This document shows, piece after piece, positions 1-8,114 of a stretch of DNA of 37,902 nucleotides. Numbering within the stretch: position 1 is the first letter of the stretch; every line of letters begins with the position of its first letter. The notes under the pieces are model-generated. The model worked only from the letters and a program-made list of their open reading frames with translations, was not told the DNA's origin and ran no database searches. Made by a program: the position numbers and the translations under genes. The DNA is from Sporomusaceae bacterium (lineage in GTDB: Bacteria > Bacillota > Negativicutes > Acidaminococcales > JAJUGR01). The stretch is from assembly GCA_029265905.1 (NCBI GenBank), contig JAJUGR010000023.1:1-37902 (forward strand). The letters are read 5' to 3'.

Positions 1-2
1 AC

Positions 3-71
3 AGTTATCTGCTGATTTACGATGGCCCAAGCAACCGCATGCGCGGATCGCTCATGCGGCAAGGCGGGTAA
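3..71 (+). CDS. Possible 3' end of an unidentified gene cut by the window edge
   Basis: A 22-codon open frame enters from the left edge and ends at TAA (69-71), with a C-terminus reading YDGPSNRMRGSLMRQGG. I do not recognise the family. The composition looks protein-like, but the piece is too short to tell from chance, and a second frame is also open here. It runs opposite to all the confident genes. Confidence 0.2.
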   Translation, partial: SYLLIYDGPSNRMRGSLMRQGG

Positions 72-134
72 AATTCCCCACCCGCAGGGGTGAGGAAAAA
101 GTTTTGCAAAAGTGGGGAAAAACAGCTTGCAAAA
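35..134. repeat. Inverted repeats and a short tandem repeat beyond the distal end of the CRISPR array
   Basis: CCGCATG (35-41) pairs with CATGCGG (53-59), and GCGGGT (64-69) pairs with ACCCGC (80-85). These are followed by two abutting imperfect copies (90-111 and 112-134), each beginning GTGRGGAAAAA and ending TTGCAAAA. On the minus strand this lies just downstream of the array, so one hairpin could end the pre-crRNA transcript. The T-run is weak, so this is only a suggestion. Confidence 0.3.
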
Positions 135-166
135 AACACTTCTCCTGAATTTCAAGGTAAAATTAA

Positions 167-2728
167 GTGCTCAACGCCTTTCGGCGTCAGAAGTTTAAAC
201 AGTTCAGGTCAACGGGGTGAATCTCTGCCATCTTCTTCGGTGCTCAACGCCTTTCGGCGTCAGAGGTTTAAACAGTTTTCTAGCTCGGCCAGTTCGACGG
301 CTTTCGCTTGTGCTCAACGCCTTTCGGCGTCAGAGGTTTAAACAGTGCCGGTATTGGCGCGGATAATTTCACCAGCTTTTGCGTGCTCAACGCCTTTCGG
401 CGTCAGAGGTTTAAACAGAAATATTCGCCTTGAATAACACCCACTGGTTCTCAGGTGCTCAACGCCTTTCGGCGTCAGAGGTTTAAACAGAAATCGTCAT
501 TATTTGCTCGTTTTGATCGAACCGGTGCTCAACGCCTTTCGGCGTCAGAGGTTTAAACAGACATTACCACTATAGAAAATCCCGCTTTTCCCTGCATGTG
601 CTCAACGCCTTTCGGCGTCAGAGGTTTAAACAGGGCTATCAAATTTCAAGCGCCTTTACCATGCCAAGTGCTCAACGCCTTTCGGCATCAGAGGTTTAAA
701 CAGTTTTGCGCGAATAAAGTCCATAAAAGAACTGTCATTGTGCTCAACGCCTTTCGGCATCAGAGGTTTAAACAGGAAGAGGAGGAAGAGGAAGATGACT
801 AAAGAAACGCTCGTGTGCTCAACGCCTTTCGGCATCAGAGGTTTAAACAGCAGGTTGTCGCCCGAGAATTTTTTCAGCCGGTCGTACATGTGCTCAACGC
901 CTTTCGGCATCAGAGGTTTAAACAGACTATGGTGTGCGTAGCAGACCGTTGGGCAAAGTGTGGTGCTCAACGCCTTTCGGCATCAGAGGTTTAAACAGTA
1001 GCGTACCGCAGCCACGAACGCTTTTTAAAAACTCGGGTGCTCAACGCCTTTCGGCATCAGAGGTTTAAACAGAACAAGTTCACCAATCCATCGTCTTATT
1101 GTGCGGTGTGCTCAACGCCTTTCGGCATCAGAGGTTTAAACAGTCCGGTGTTTCGCCATTTTTAGCTACTTCTTCCACGGGTGCTCAACGCCTTTCGGCA
1201 TCAGAGGTTTAAACAGGGCGAATGTCTTTGTCCAGATCGTCCAGTTGCGCCTCGTGCTCAACGCCTTTCGGCATCAGAGGTTTAAACAGTTTTGGAAAAT
1301 AACAAACGGAGTCGCGACGTACGGTGCTCAACGCCTTTCGGCATCAGAGGTTTAAACAGGACCCCGGGGAAGACGTGGACCCGCTTCTCGAAGGGTGCTC
1401 AACGCCTTTCGGCATCAGAGGTTTAAACAGTCCCTGCATATTTGCCTTTACCTGGAAACACTCCGACAGTGCTCAACGCCTTTCGGCATCAGAGGTTTAA
1501 ACAGAACTACCAATCGATCATGAAACAGCTGACAGAATTGTGCTCAACGCCTTTCGGCATCAGAGGTTTAAACAGCTTGTTCATTTGTTGTTCCTCCTTC
1601 ATTATGTCGGGTGCTCAACGCCTTTCGGCATCAGAGGTTTAAACAGTGCGGATAGCTGCTTGTTTTTTAATGTGCGACTAGTGCTCAACGCCTTTCGGCA
1701 TCAGAGGTTTAAACAGACAGCAGCCAGCATCGCTTTTTGCCAGTCCTCCAGGTGCTCAACGCCTTTCGGCATCAGAGGTTTAAACAGGTTGTGGTATTAA
1801 GCCAGCTTTCGCCGCCATTTGGTGCTCAACGCCTTTCGGCATCAGAGGTTTAAACAGTTAGAGCAGCCGAAACAGCCGCCCCGTTCAAATAGGTGCTCAA
1901 CGCCTTTCGGCATCAGAGGTTTAAACAGATGTGCCAGAGCTTCGCTTATACGGATTTTCCGATTGGGTGCTCAACGCCTTTCGGCATCAGAGGTTTAAAC
2001 AGACCACCCCTGCGTTTGCCCATTTTCCAGATTCAGGGTGCTCAACGCCTTTCGGCATCAGAGGTTTAAACAGCCATTGGTTACACCTCCCACCATGTCA
2101 GCAGCTACCATGTGCTCAACGCCTTTCGGCATCAGAGGTTTAAACAGGTCCGCTATCCCCATGCACTCCTGCGCCGCTGTCACGTGCTCAACGCCTTTCG
2201 GCATCAGAGGTTTAAACAGCCATCAAACGGCGCGAATTGCGGTGTGAAGTCGTTTAGGTGCTCAACGCCTTTCGGCATCAGAGGTTTAAACAGACCGATT
2301 GCGCCCGGTAGCGATCGACACTTGCCTGTGTGCTCAACGCCTTTCGGCATCAGAGGTTTAAACAGAGCGCAGGGCCACGCGGCGCAGGAGATGATCTTGG
2401 CCCAGGTGCTCAACGCCTTTCGGCATCAGAGGTTTAAACAGGCGAGCCACTTTCCATTGCCCACAATTTGCCAACAGTGCTCAACGCCTTTCGGCATCAG
2501 AGGTTTAAACAGAGCCGCTGATCTATATCCGAATCCGATTATTATCAAGTGCTCAACGCCTTTCGGCATCAGAGGTTTAAACAGCCCTCGCCGGAAATTG
2601 GATAAGGCGTGTTGAAATTATGTGCTCAACGCCTTTCGGCATCAGAGGTTTAAACAGTTATGGGATTGTCATTTATAACGTGGTCAGCGGGAGTGCTCAA
2701 CGCCTTTCGGCATCAGAGGTTTAAACAG
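167..2728 (-). CRISPR. CRISPR array, 36 repeats of 36 bp and 35 spacers of 34-40 bp
   Basis: Repeats start at 167, 240, 310, 383 and so on to 2693, all 36 bp, beginning GTGCTCAACGCC and ending GGTTTAAACAG on the plus strand. Repeats 1-7 (167-633) carry CGGCGTC where repeats 8-36 carry CGGCATC. Repeat 1 has one further change (AGAAG for AGAGG), which marks the left end as oldest and leader-distal. Transcription should therefore run right to left from the leader next to cas2. In the transcript each repeat forms a small GCC-GAAA-GGC hairpin followed by the eight bases UUGAGCAC, which fits a Cas6 cut leaving a standard 8-nt 5' handle. The repeat also contains the palindrome GTTTAAAC. No two spacers look alike by eye. 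Confidence 0.98.
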
Positions 2729-2801
2729 TCCATCCCTTAAAGAGCTTGCCCCAGCAGGCTTACCAATCAGATAATCAAGCATCCTCAAAAAAGTAGGTCA
2801 A
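2729..2801 (-). promoter_or_regulatory. CRISPR leader with candidate promoter
   Basis: This is the sequence immediately upstream of the newest repeat, read on the minus strand. A -35-like TTGACC (2796-2801) lies 17 bases from TTGATT (2773-2778), with GATTAT (2771-2776) as an alternative -10. That would start transcription roughly 35-40 bases before the first repeat. The position between cas2 and the uniform end of the array is typical of a leader. The promoter is read by eye and its -10 is weak. Confidence 0.5.
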
Positions 2802-2980
2802 AATGAATTTTTACTGAGCCAAATCTTTTCACAATCGTCGCATTCCCTAGGTTTTATGCGTTCAAATGGATTTTCAAGCACCGTCTAGAATGCGTCTTTG
2901 TTATTCCCCTCATATATCAAGGATTGCGCATGTTTTTCAACGTAACTCTGTATTTCAGCAAACAGTGCTTGAATATTAAA
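2798..2980 (-). pseudogene. Decayed small ORF between cas2 and the leader
   Basis: One minus-strand frame, directly after cas2, reads about 30 protein-like codons (FNIQALFAEIQSYVEKHAQS...), one TAG (2885-2887), then about 28 more in the same frame including ENPFERIKPRECDDCEKIW before TGA (2798-2800). There is no ATG; a possible start (ATGGGTCATGAT, overlapping the end of cas2) is in another frame. The composition and the CxxC pair suggest a former gene of about 65 codons broken by a nonsense change and perhaps a frameshift. I do not recognise the family. It could be chance in AT-rich DNA. Confidence 0.35.
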
Positions 2981-3260
2981 TCATGACCCATCTTTCTGGT
3001 TCATCTGCCCATATAACCTTTCTGCTTCGACACGAAACATGTTCCGCACAGTTAGTACAAAGGCTGATAATTAACAGGCTATCGTCCTCTAACATTATAC
3101 AATCTAATTCCCAGCGCAGTCTCTCTAACTGACGGTTTGATAAAAAACATCTGAAAACACTGTACTGGATTCGTTCTCCATACCCTTCAATTATCTTTGC
3201 AACTTTCCTAAGACGCTTTTCGTCTCTTACGTCATAAGAAACAATTACCCCGCGTTTCAC
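2976..3260 (-). CDS. cas2: CRISPR-associated endoribonuclease/adaptation protein Cas2
   Basis: Cas2 is the small ferredoxin-fold partner of Cas1 in the complex that integrates new spacers. The 94-residue product starts VKRGVIVSYDVRDEKRLRKV, with the family's first strand ending in the conserved Asp (YDV), then a typical helix and IQYSVFRCFLS. The start chosen is GTG at 3260, five bases after the Shine-Dalgarno-like GAGGTGA. A GTG at 3269 overlapping the stop of cas4-cas1 is possible, and an even longer frame begins at 3311 inside cas1. It is the last gene of the cas operon and the nearest to the array. The C-terminal half carries four cysteines (CIM, CTNC, CRS), of unknown meaning. Confidence 0.93.
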   Translation of the reverse strand: MKRGVIVSYDVRDEKRLRKVAKIIEGYGERIQYSVFRCFLSNRQLERLRWELDCIMLEDDSLLIISLCTNCAEHVSCRSRKVIWADEPERWVMI

Positions 3261-3265
3261 TATTG

Positions 3266-4927
3266 TCACCTCAATCGGGATTGCGCAAATAGTCCCGGCT
3301 GACTGGTCCACTCTTTTTCCAGCAGCCTGACCTCCAATTCAATTGTGCGTGCATAGGACAATGAATACCCCATTACAGAATGCTTCCACTTTTCCTGCAG
3401 TCGCCGTTCATAAATGTCTATTGCTTTTTTCCTACCACTGTCACTAAGCCATGTTTTACTTTTTGTTATCACGAAATCTTCAACTGGATCCCATGTTTTT
3501 CTATTAATAGAACCAATAACCGCAATATCCCAAATAGGCAGTCGAAATAGTTCCATTAAATCCAGAACCAAAGGATGGGCAGCAGACCTAGGGGTATGAT
3601 AAAACCCAAAAGCGGGCTCCATGCCCGTTGCAACAATTGCTTCCAAAACCGACCGATATAACAATGCATAGCCAAAACTCAAGATTGCATTGCTACGGTC
3701 CTGAGGCGGGCGACGATTTCGACCGTCAAGAGCAAATTGCGCCTGCATTTCAGGTATAATTAGCTCATTGACAACTCCGAAATATGATCGTGAAGCGTTT
3801 CCCTCATACCCTCTAATTTCATCAATTTCATTGCAACGCATGACTGCCTTCAGATCGTTTCGAATTGCATTTAACGCGTTGGTCATGCCATTCGTTCTGA
3901 TATGTCCGCGGGTGGCCCGTAACAAATAGCGCAACTGCCCCTCAATCCGAGCGCGAACAAGCTTGTGCGTTAATGATAGGCAACATTTTGGATCACACAA
4001 AGCTCTATACTGCCTAATACGCCGTTGGACAGGCATTGCGCCCGATGCCAACCCGCCAACATATTTCCCACCAGCTGACAGCCAATGCACAGGTATATCA
4101 TTGGTCGCACATAATTGCAAGGCCTGTGTGGTAATCTGTGCATTCCCGTGAATAACAACTGATTGAACGGATTGGATAGGGCAAGTCTTTAATTCCTGCC
4201 CGTCCTCTTCCACCTTAATCATATTTCCAGAGCGCCTCACGTACGCCCTATGTGAAACAACATGAATCACCGTTTTATCATGGTCAGGTGGAAACAGCCT
4301 TATGGGTTCCCAACATTGATTTTGTGCCAGCCGTTCCTCCTCAGGCAAACAAACAGGAGCAAGCGAACACCTTATGCAGGCATGTTCATTGTCGGTGATA
4401 GGCGGTCGAACAGTTTCTTTTCGCAAAGCTCGAGCTCTTTTTACCGCCCCCATTACCAACGAGCGGGTATCATCATCTAACGGAACTCGAACCGTTACGT
4501 TGTCAGCATGATAATGAACGCGCCCTTCGACAATGGGTCTGTTCATGACCACCTCCATAAGCATTCCGTAAGCACCAATCTGTACCATATCGGATAACCA
4601 TGCCTTGTGGACTTTCCGTCCATCTTTAAAATCGGTCATAGACCGTCCTCGTTTATGTTCATACGGGACCCAAGAACCATCGCGAAACTGTATCGCATCC
4701 GCTTTTCCTATTAGACCCAATTTCTCACTTTCCATCTCCATCGTCTGCAAATACTCGCCGTCCTCATGCGCAATTTCTTCATGGAGAGCTCTGCCTGCAT
4801 AGACTCTTTCGTTTTGGACACGAATTCCCTCAACTTCTTCCAAGTAAAAAAGTCGTTCGCAGTAAAGCAACGCATGCAGAGCCATAACTCGAATTAAAGG
4901 TTCATATTCGCTATCGTTATTAACCAT
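3266..4927 (-). CDS. cas4-cas1: Cas4-Cas1 fusion, CRISPR adaptation nuclease/integrase
   Basis: This single 553-aa protein joins the two spacer-acquisition enzymes. Residues 1-200 are Cas4, a RecB-type nuclease that trims and orients prespacers: Cys23, His49, Asp77, the pair Glu90 and Lys92 (YEHKRG), Gln116 (QIGAY), and Cys184/187/193 that with Cys23 would hold a 4Fe-4S cluster. Residues from about 218 onward are Cas1, with the metal-binding Glu375 (GYEGNAS), His444 (FYHTPRS) and Asp456 (LVLDLME). All key residues of both halves are present, so both should work. ATG 4927 is chosen because AGGTG lies just upstream; a GTG at 4936 is in frame. It overlaps the end of cas5 by 8 bases. Such fusions are known in types I-G (formerly I-U) and I-MYXAN. 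Confidence 0.95.
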   Translation of the reverse strand: MVNNDSEYEPLIRVMALHALLYCERLFYLEEVEGIRVQNERVYAGRALHEEIAHEDGEYLQTMEMESEKLGLIGKADAIQFRDGSWVPYEHKRGRSMTDFKDGRKVHKAWLSDMVQIGAYGMLMEVVMNRPIVEGRVHYHADNVTVRVPLDDDTRSLVMGAVKRARALRKETVRPPITDNEHACIRCSLAPVCLPEEERLAQNQCWEPIRLFPPDHDKTVIHVVSHRAYVRRSGNMIKVEEDGQELKTCPIQSVQSVVIHGNAQITTQALQLCATNDIPVHWLSAGGKYVGGLASGAMPVQRRIRQYRALCDPKCCLSLTHKLVRARIEGQLRYLLRATRGHIRTNGMTNALNAIRNDLKAVMRCNEIDEIRGYEGNASRSYFGVVNELIIPEMQAQFALDGRNRRPPQDRSNAILSFGYALLYRSVLEAIVATGMEPAFGFYHTPRSAAHPLVLDLMELFRLPIWDIAVIGSINRKTWDPVEDFVITKSKTWLSDSGRKKAIDIYERRLQEKWKHSVMGYSLSYARTIELEVRLLEKEWTSQPGLFAQSRLR

Positions 4928-5576
4928 GTTCAGCACCTGGTGGAGTGATTATCACCCACTTCGGGTCGTCAAGACTCGGGGTTTCAAGCGGTCCATCTTC
5001 CAGTTTAAACTGTGTCCAGCGTGTGCCCTTTGAACCGACATGATCAACCCACACGGGAAGCGGGTGTTCCCCTGCGTCATCGACAGTAAGCCACTTCCCT
5101 TGTTTACCATCCCAGTTTGGGTTCAACAACACTGAATCCACCAAGTCGTGACTCTCGCCTAAACTTAACCCGCCGAAACGCTCAATGCCTCCGAAAGACT
5201 GGTTGCCTCCAAGGCCAGTGAATCCATCATTGATCCGCTCGGCCAAATCCCCTTCGCCCACCCAGACACCAAATACTAACCCAGTTAGGACTTCTTGGTA
5301 ATCTGGTCGCTTGTTGTTGCCAACACCTGGTGCTACAGTACGATTCTTCACACGCCAGGCTGTTCTAAGAACAATGGATCGTTCTGGTTTTTCTATAATG
5401 GCTAAGGCAATTCGCGTTCCTACATATCGCCGCCGATCTGACTCTCCCACAAGGGAAAGTAGAAAACCATAAACCGTTGACGGCGGCGGAATCCGCTCGG
5501 ACTCCAAAAACTCTCTGGCGTAAGCACGGCGAAAACTACATATAGGAACAGAGACCTCAAGACAGACGCTTGGCAT
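4920..5576 (-). CDS. cas5: Cascade subunit Cas5 (DevS-like)
   Basis: Cas5 is a RAMP protein that caps the 5' handle of the crRNA in the interference complex. The 218-aa product has the family's N-terminal signature: a first strand (LEVSVPICSFR), then ESERIPPPSTVYGFLLSLVGE, with later glycine-rich stretches (GGNQSFGGIERFGG). ATG 5576 follows GGAAGGTGA by five bases and lies six bases after the cas7 stop; an in-frame start at 5621 would run 40 bases into cas7. Order and length match the DevS/Cmx5 family of the MYXAN subtype. The overlap with cas4-cas1 suggests translational coupling. Confidence 0.88.
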   Translation of the reverse strand: MPSVCLEVSVPICSFRRAYAREFLESERIPPPSTVYGFLLSLVGESDRRRYVGTRIALAIIEKPERSIVLRTAWRVKNRTVAPGVGNNKRPDYQEVLTGLVFGVWVGEGDLAERINDGFTGLGGNQSFGGIERFGGLSLGESHDLVDSVLLNPNWDGKQGKWLTVDDAGEHPLPVWVDHVGSKGTRWTQFKLEDGPLETPSLDDPKWVIITPPGAEHG

Positions 5577-5581
5577 CGCGG

Positions 5582-6556
5582 TCACCTTCCCTCTTGGTTG
5601 CCAGTAATATGCGCCTTGCATGCCGCTACGGTCGCCAGAACGCCGCCTGTAAACGCTAGTCCGTCTATGCCAGCTGCATTCAGATACTCAGCTGCAGGCC
5701 CGCCAACAAACAGCTCCTTCGCCTGAATATCGCCGGCTTTAATCCGTTCAACCAATGTAGGCATCGTAATCGCGCCGTCATCTGACTGTTCAAAACAATA
5801 TAAAATCCGCGGGGCTGGATCATGCGTAACACGTAGCACAATAGATTCCGGTGAAAAATCATAAAGGAAACGGCCATGGTTCCCCGCCACTTCACCCAAA
5901 CAGGCAACAGCATCCAGAACCTTTTGTACGCGTTCGGCTTGACGCGCCCGATCGGGTGTCATGGCGAAGCCATACTGATATCGAGTGGCATGAATTTCTG
6001 TTCCATAGAGGCTTGTCGGACCCTTTTCGCCGCTTTTCGCATTGAAGGTTATGTCGCCGGTAAAAGGTGTCAGAGAAATGGCTCTGGCCACTTCGAGCAC
6101 GCCGCGCCGTTTGCTGCAAGTGCCTTTCGCCGCCGGTCTCTTCTTAGCCGCCTTTCCTTCCTCTACTTCATCACTTCCATCCGTCTTAGCTGCCTCAGCC
6201 AGCATAAAACCAAGAATATCGTCGTCGATGTAGTGAAGCGCGGATTGGTTCGATCCTTGAACTGATTCGGCAGCAACAGCGGTTTCCACGGCTGCTGGAT
6301 CTGTCCAAGCTGCCCATTTGGGATCACACCATACATGGTCAGCTTTATTGTCGTCCCAGACTCGATTCACCGGGATTCCTTGCATCTGCCAGTAGTAACG
6401 AATCGCCCAGCGAATTGCTTCCGCGGACACCGTGCTGCAAACCTGCCCGCCCCATAAAAGTTTTTGCAAGGTGGCGATATTTCCTTCATTCTCGCCGCGA
6501 TTATTGGCCGCAACTCCTGATGCCGTTACGATTGATCCGAATACGTGTATGCTCAT
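5582..6556 (-). CDS. cas7: Cascade backbone subunit Cas7 (DevR family)
   Basis: Cas7 polymerises along the crRNA spacer and forms the backbone of the interference complex. The 324-aa product begins MSIHVFGSIVTASGVAANNR, followed by GNIATLQKLLWGGQVCSTVSAEAIRWAIRYY split by short gaps, and later SLYGTEIHATRYQYGFAMTP, all typical of the Cst2/DevR 'autoregulator' Cas7 family. ATG 6556 lies four bases after the cas8 stop, with GGAGGAG just upstream; the frame stays open further up but inside cas8. In Myxococcus the family member DevR regulates its own operon. Whether this one does cannot be read from sequence. Confidence 0.9.
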   Translation of the reverse strand: MSIHVFGSIVTASGVAANNRGENEGNIATLQKLLWGGQVCSTVSAEAIRWAIRYYWQMQGIPVNRVWDDNKADHVWCDPKWAAWTDPAAVETAVAAESVQGSNQSALHYIDDDILGFMLAEAAKTDGSDEVEEGKAAKKRPAAKGTCSKRRGVLEVARAISLTPFTGDITFNAKSGEKGPTSLYGTEIHATRYQYGFAMTPDRARQAERVQKVLDAVACLGEVAGNHGRFLYDFSPESIVLRVTHDPAPRILYCFEQSDDGAITMPTLVERIKAGDIQAKELFVGGPAAEYLNAAGIDGLAFTGGVLATVAACKAHITGNQEGR

Positions 6557-6560
6557 CACA

Positions 6561-8114
6561 TTACTCCTCCTCATCCGCCTGGCTATTTTCAATTTCAATT
6601 GTAGTTGCCTCTTTACCCGCATAAGAAGCAAGCGCCAGTAAGGCAAGATCACGGGTTCGCTGCCAATCCGCCCCTGTCATTAAGGGTAACACTTGTCGCC
6701 ATTCGTCCTGTAGAACTGCATTTATCCCCCCCCTGGCAAAAATGTCTGCCATTTCAGAACGAAGCGTCTGGACATTTTTAGCACGCATAAGCCCCGTGCG
6801 CAGCCGTTCAAACTCGCGATCAAAACGAACCGCTTCGCCTCTCGTCTTAGCTTGGACGGCGATCTTCCCAAACCGATTCCTCATCGCTACATGGATAGCC
6901 TCAACGAGCTTCTTGTCTGCCTCCGTATCCCACCTAATTTCGTGAAGCATTTTATTCAAGCCCCCCCTTTCATAAAGCACATATCCGAACAGTTTCTTGT
7001 TTTTGGTAAGTTGAGCGAACCCACGGAACCATTCCCGTCCACAGGCAATGTTTTCTGCCAACACCCCGCGGCATAAACTAGGTGCAACAAACATGCGCGC
7101 CGGAGGATTGGGTTCCTTTTTACTCGGCTTCGGCTGATTAACCACTTGTCGATTGCCAAGGTTCTTATAAGCCGTTTCAAATTTGCGCAACATATCCTGA
7201 CTGGCCAGCCCAATTTCCAACACTGCCGTTCGTGTCTTCTGTTGCTTCGCCCAGTCAACGGTCCCCATGGTGTACCCCGTGCATCCTGTCACCCCCAAAG
7301 ATTCAAGCGAATCAGAAGCAGCAAGTGTTACTAAGGCAACCAGACCAGCATCGCCTATCCCATCAGCAGTGAGTCGTTCAACAGGGCTAGTCAAATATCG
7401 GCTAAAGCATCTTTCGTACTTCGCCAGATCGCGAACGTGTGGAACAACAACAGCGGTCCCGCGCCGTTCATCGTTCTTGCCGTCTAGATTCCTATGGCGC
7501 AGTCGAAAATAAAGCGAAGCAGTCGGTGCATAAAGAAGACACATATATCTTTCGAGTGGTTCCTCGATTTCCGTCCCGCTCACCCCCACGTGACGTTCAG
7601 CCGCACCTGGATACAGCCATCCTTTTACGACCACAGGTTGTCCAATCTTTTTCCCCGACGGCATGTCTTTTGCGGCTATAGAATGAGCGTACGCATTCAC
7701 GAACGGTTTGTAGGACACCAAGACCGTTTTATCATCCAGTTGTAGCGAAAGCGTGCGGTCAGGCGTGCCTTTAGGAATCATATTTTGCTTATTGTGTTGA
7801 AGAAAACTCATCCTTACGGCCTCGCTTAGAGCAATCCTCGCAGTACTGCTCATGGCATGCCCTCTGTGAGCGGCAAACGACAGCAGTCCCATATCGTCAG
7901 TTCCAAACGACTCTTTAAAAAGCAAATCGAACCTTTCTTGCATATCGCCGGTCCAACGGATGACAACCTGCCTTTCAGATAACTCCCAAGTGAGAGCACC
8001 TTCAAACAGCTCTGGATTAATGCGCTTCAACGTCATGTACAGTCCCGCCAGTCCAACCCGATGAAGCGCGGTCATTCCTGGATCAAACAGACCGATTTTC
8101 AACGATGATTCCAA
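6561..8114 (-). CDS. cas8a1: Cascade large subunit Cas8 (Cas8a1/Cmx1-like)
   Basis: This is the probable large subunit that recognises the PAM and helps open target DNA. The 517-aa protein starts with a TTG codon at 8114 (ESSLKIGLFDPGMTALHRVG after it), six bases from AGGAGGGGAGG. The N-terminal 'FDPGMTALHRVGLAGLY' resembles the Cas8a1/Csx13 family of the MYXAN subtype (DevT in Myxococcus). Large subunits diverge strongly, so the call rests partly on position between cas3 and cas7. No HD or helicase motif and no clear zinc finger is seen. It overlaps cas3 by 16 bases. Confidence 0.8.
   Translation of the reverse strand: MESSLKIGLFDPGMTALHRVGLAGLYMTLKRINPELFEGALTWELSERQVVIRWTGDMQERFDLLFKESFGTDDMGLLSFAAHRGHAMSSTARIALSEAVRMSFLQHNKQNMIPKGTPDRTLSLQLDDKTVLVSYKPFVNAYAHSIAAKDMPSGKKIGQPVVVKGWLYPGAAERHVGVSGTEIEEPLERYMCLLYAPTASLYFRLRHRNLDGKNDERRGTAVVVPHVRDLAKYERCFSRYLTSPVERLTADGIGDAGLVALVTLAASDSLESLGVTGCTGYTMGTVDWAKQQKTRTAVLEIGLASQDMLRKFETAYKNLGNRQVVNQPKPSKKEPNPPARMFVAPSLCRGVLAENIACGREWFRGFAQLTKNKKLFGYVLYERGGLNKMLHEIRWDTEADKKLVEAIHVAMRNRFGKIAVQAKTRGEAVRFDREFERLRTGLMRAKNVQTLRSEMADIFARGGINAVLQDEWRQVLPLMTGADWQRTRDLALLALASYAGKEATTIEIENSQADEEE

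Noticed and set aside
286-301. A 16-base identity between a spacer (276-309) and the ispH part of the fusion gene (24581-24596), possible self-targeting
   Set aside because: Less than half of the spacer matches, and both encode a common VELA peptide in GC-rich DNA. A functional protospacer needs much more.
90-2615. Many open frames of 60-170 codons across the CRISPR array on both strands
   Set aside because: They are repeat translations (CSTPFG and FKPLMPKGVEH units) with spacers between; the array explains them.
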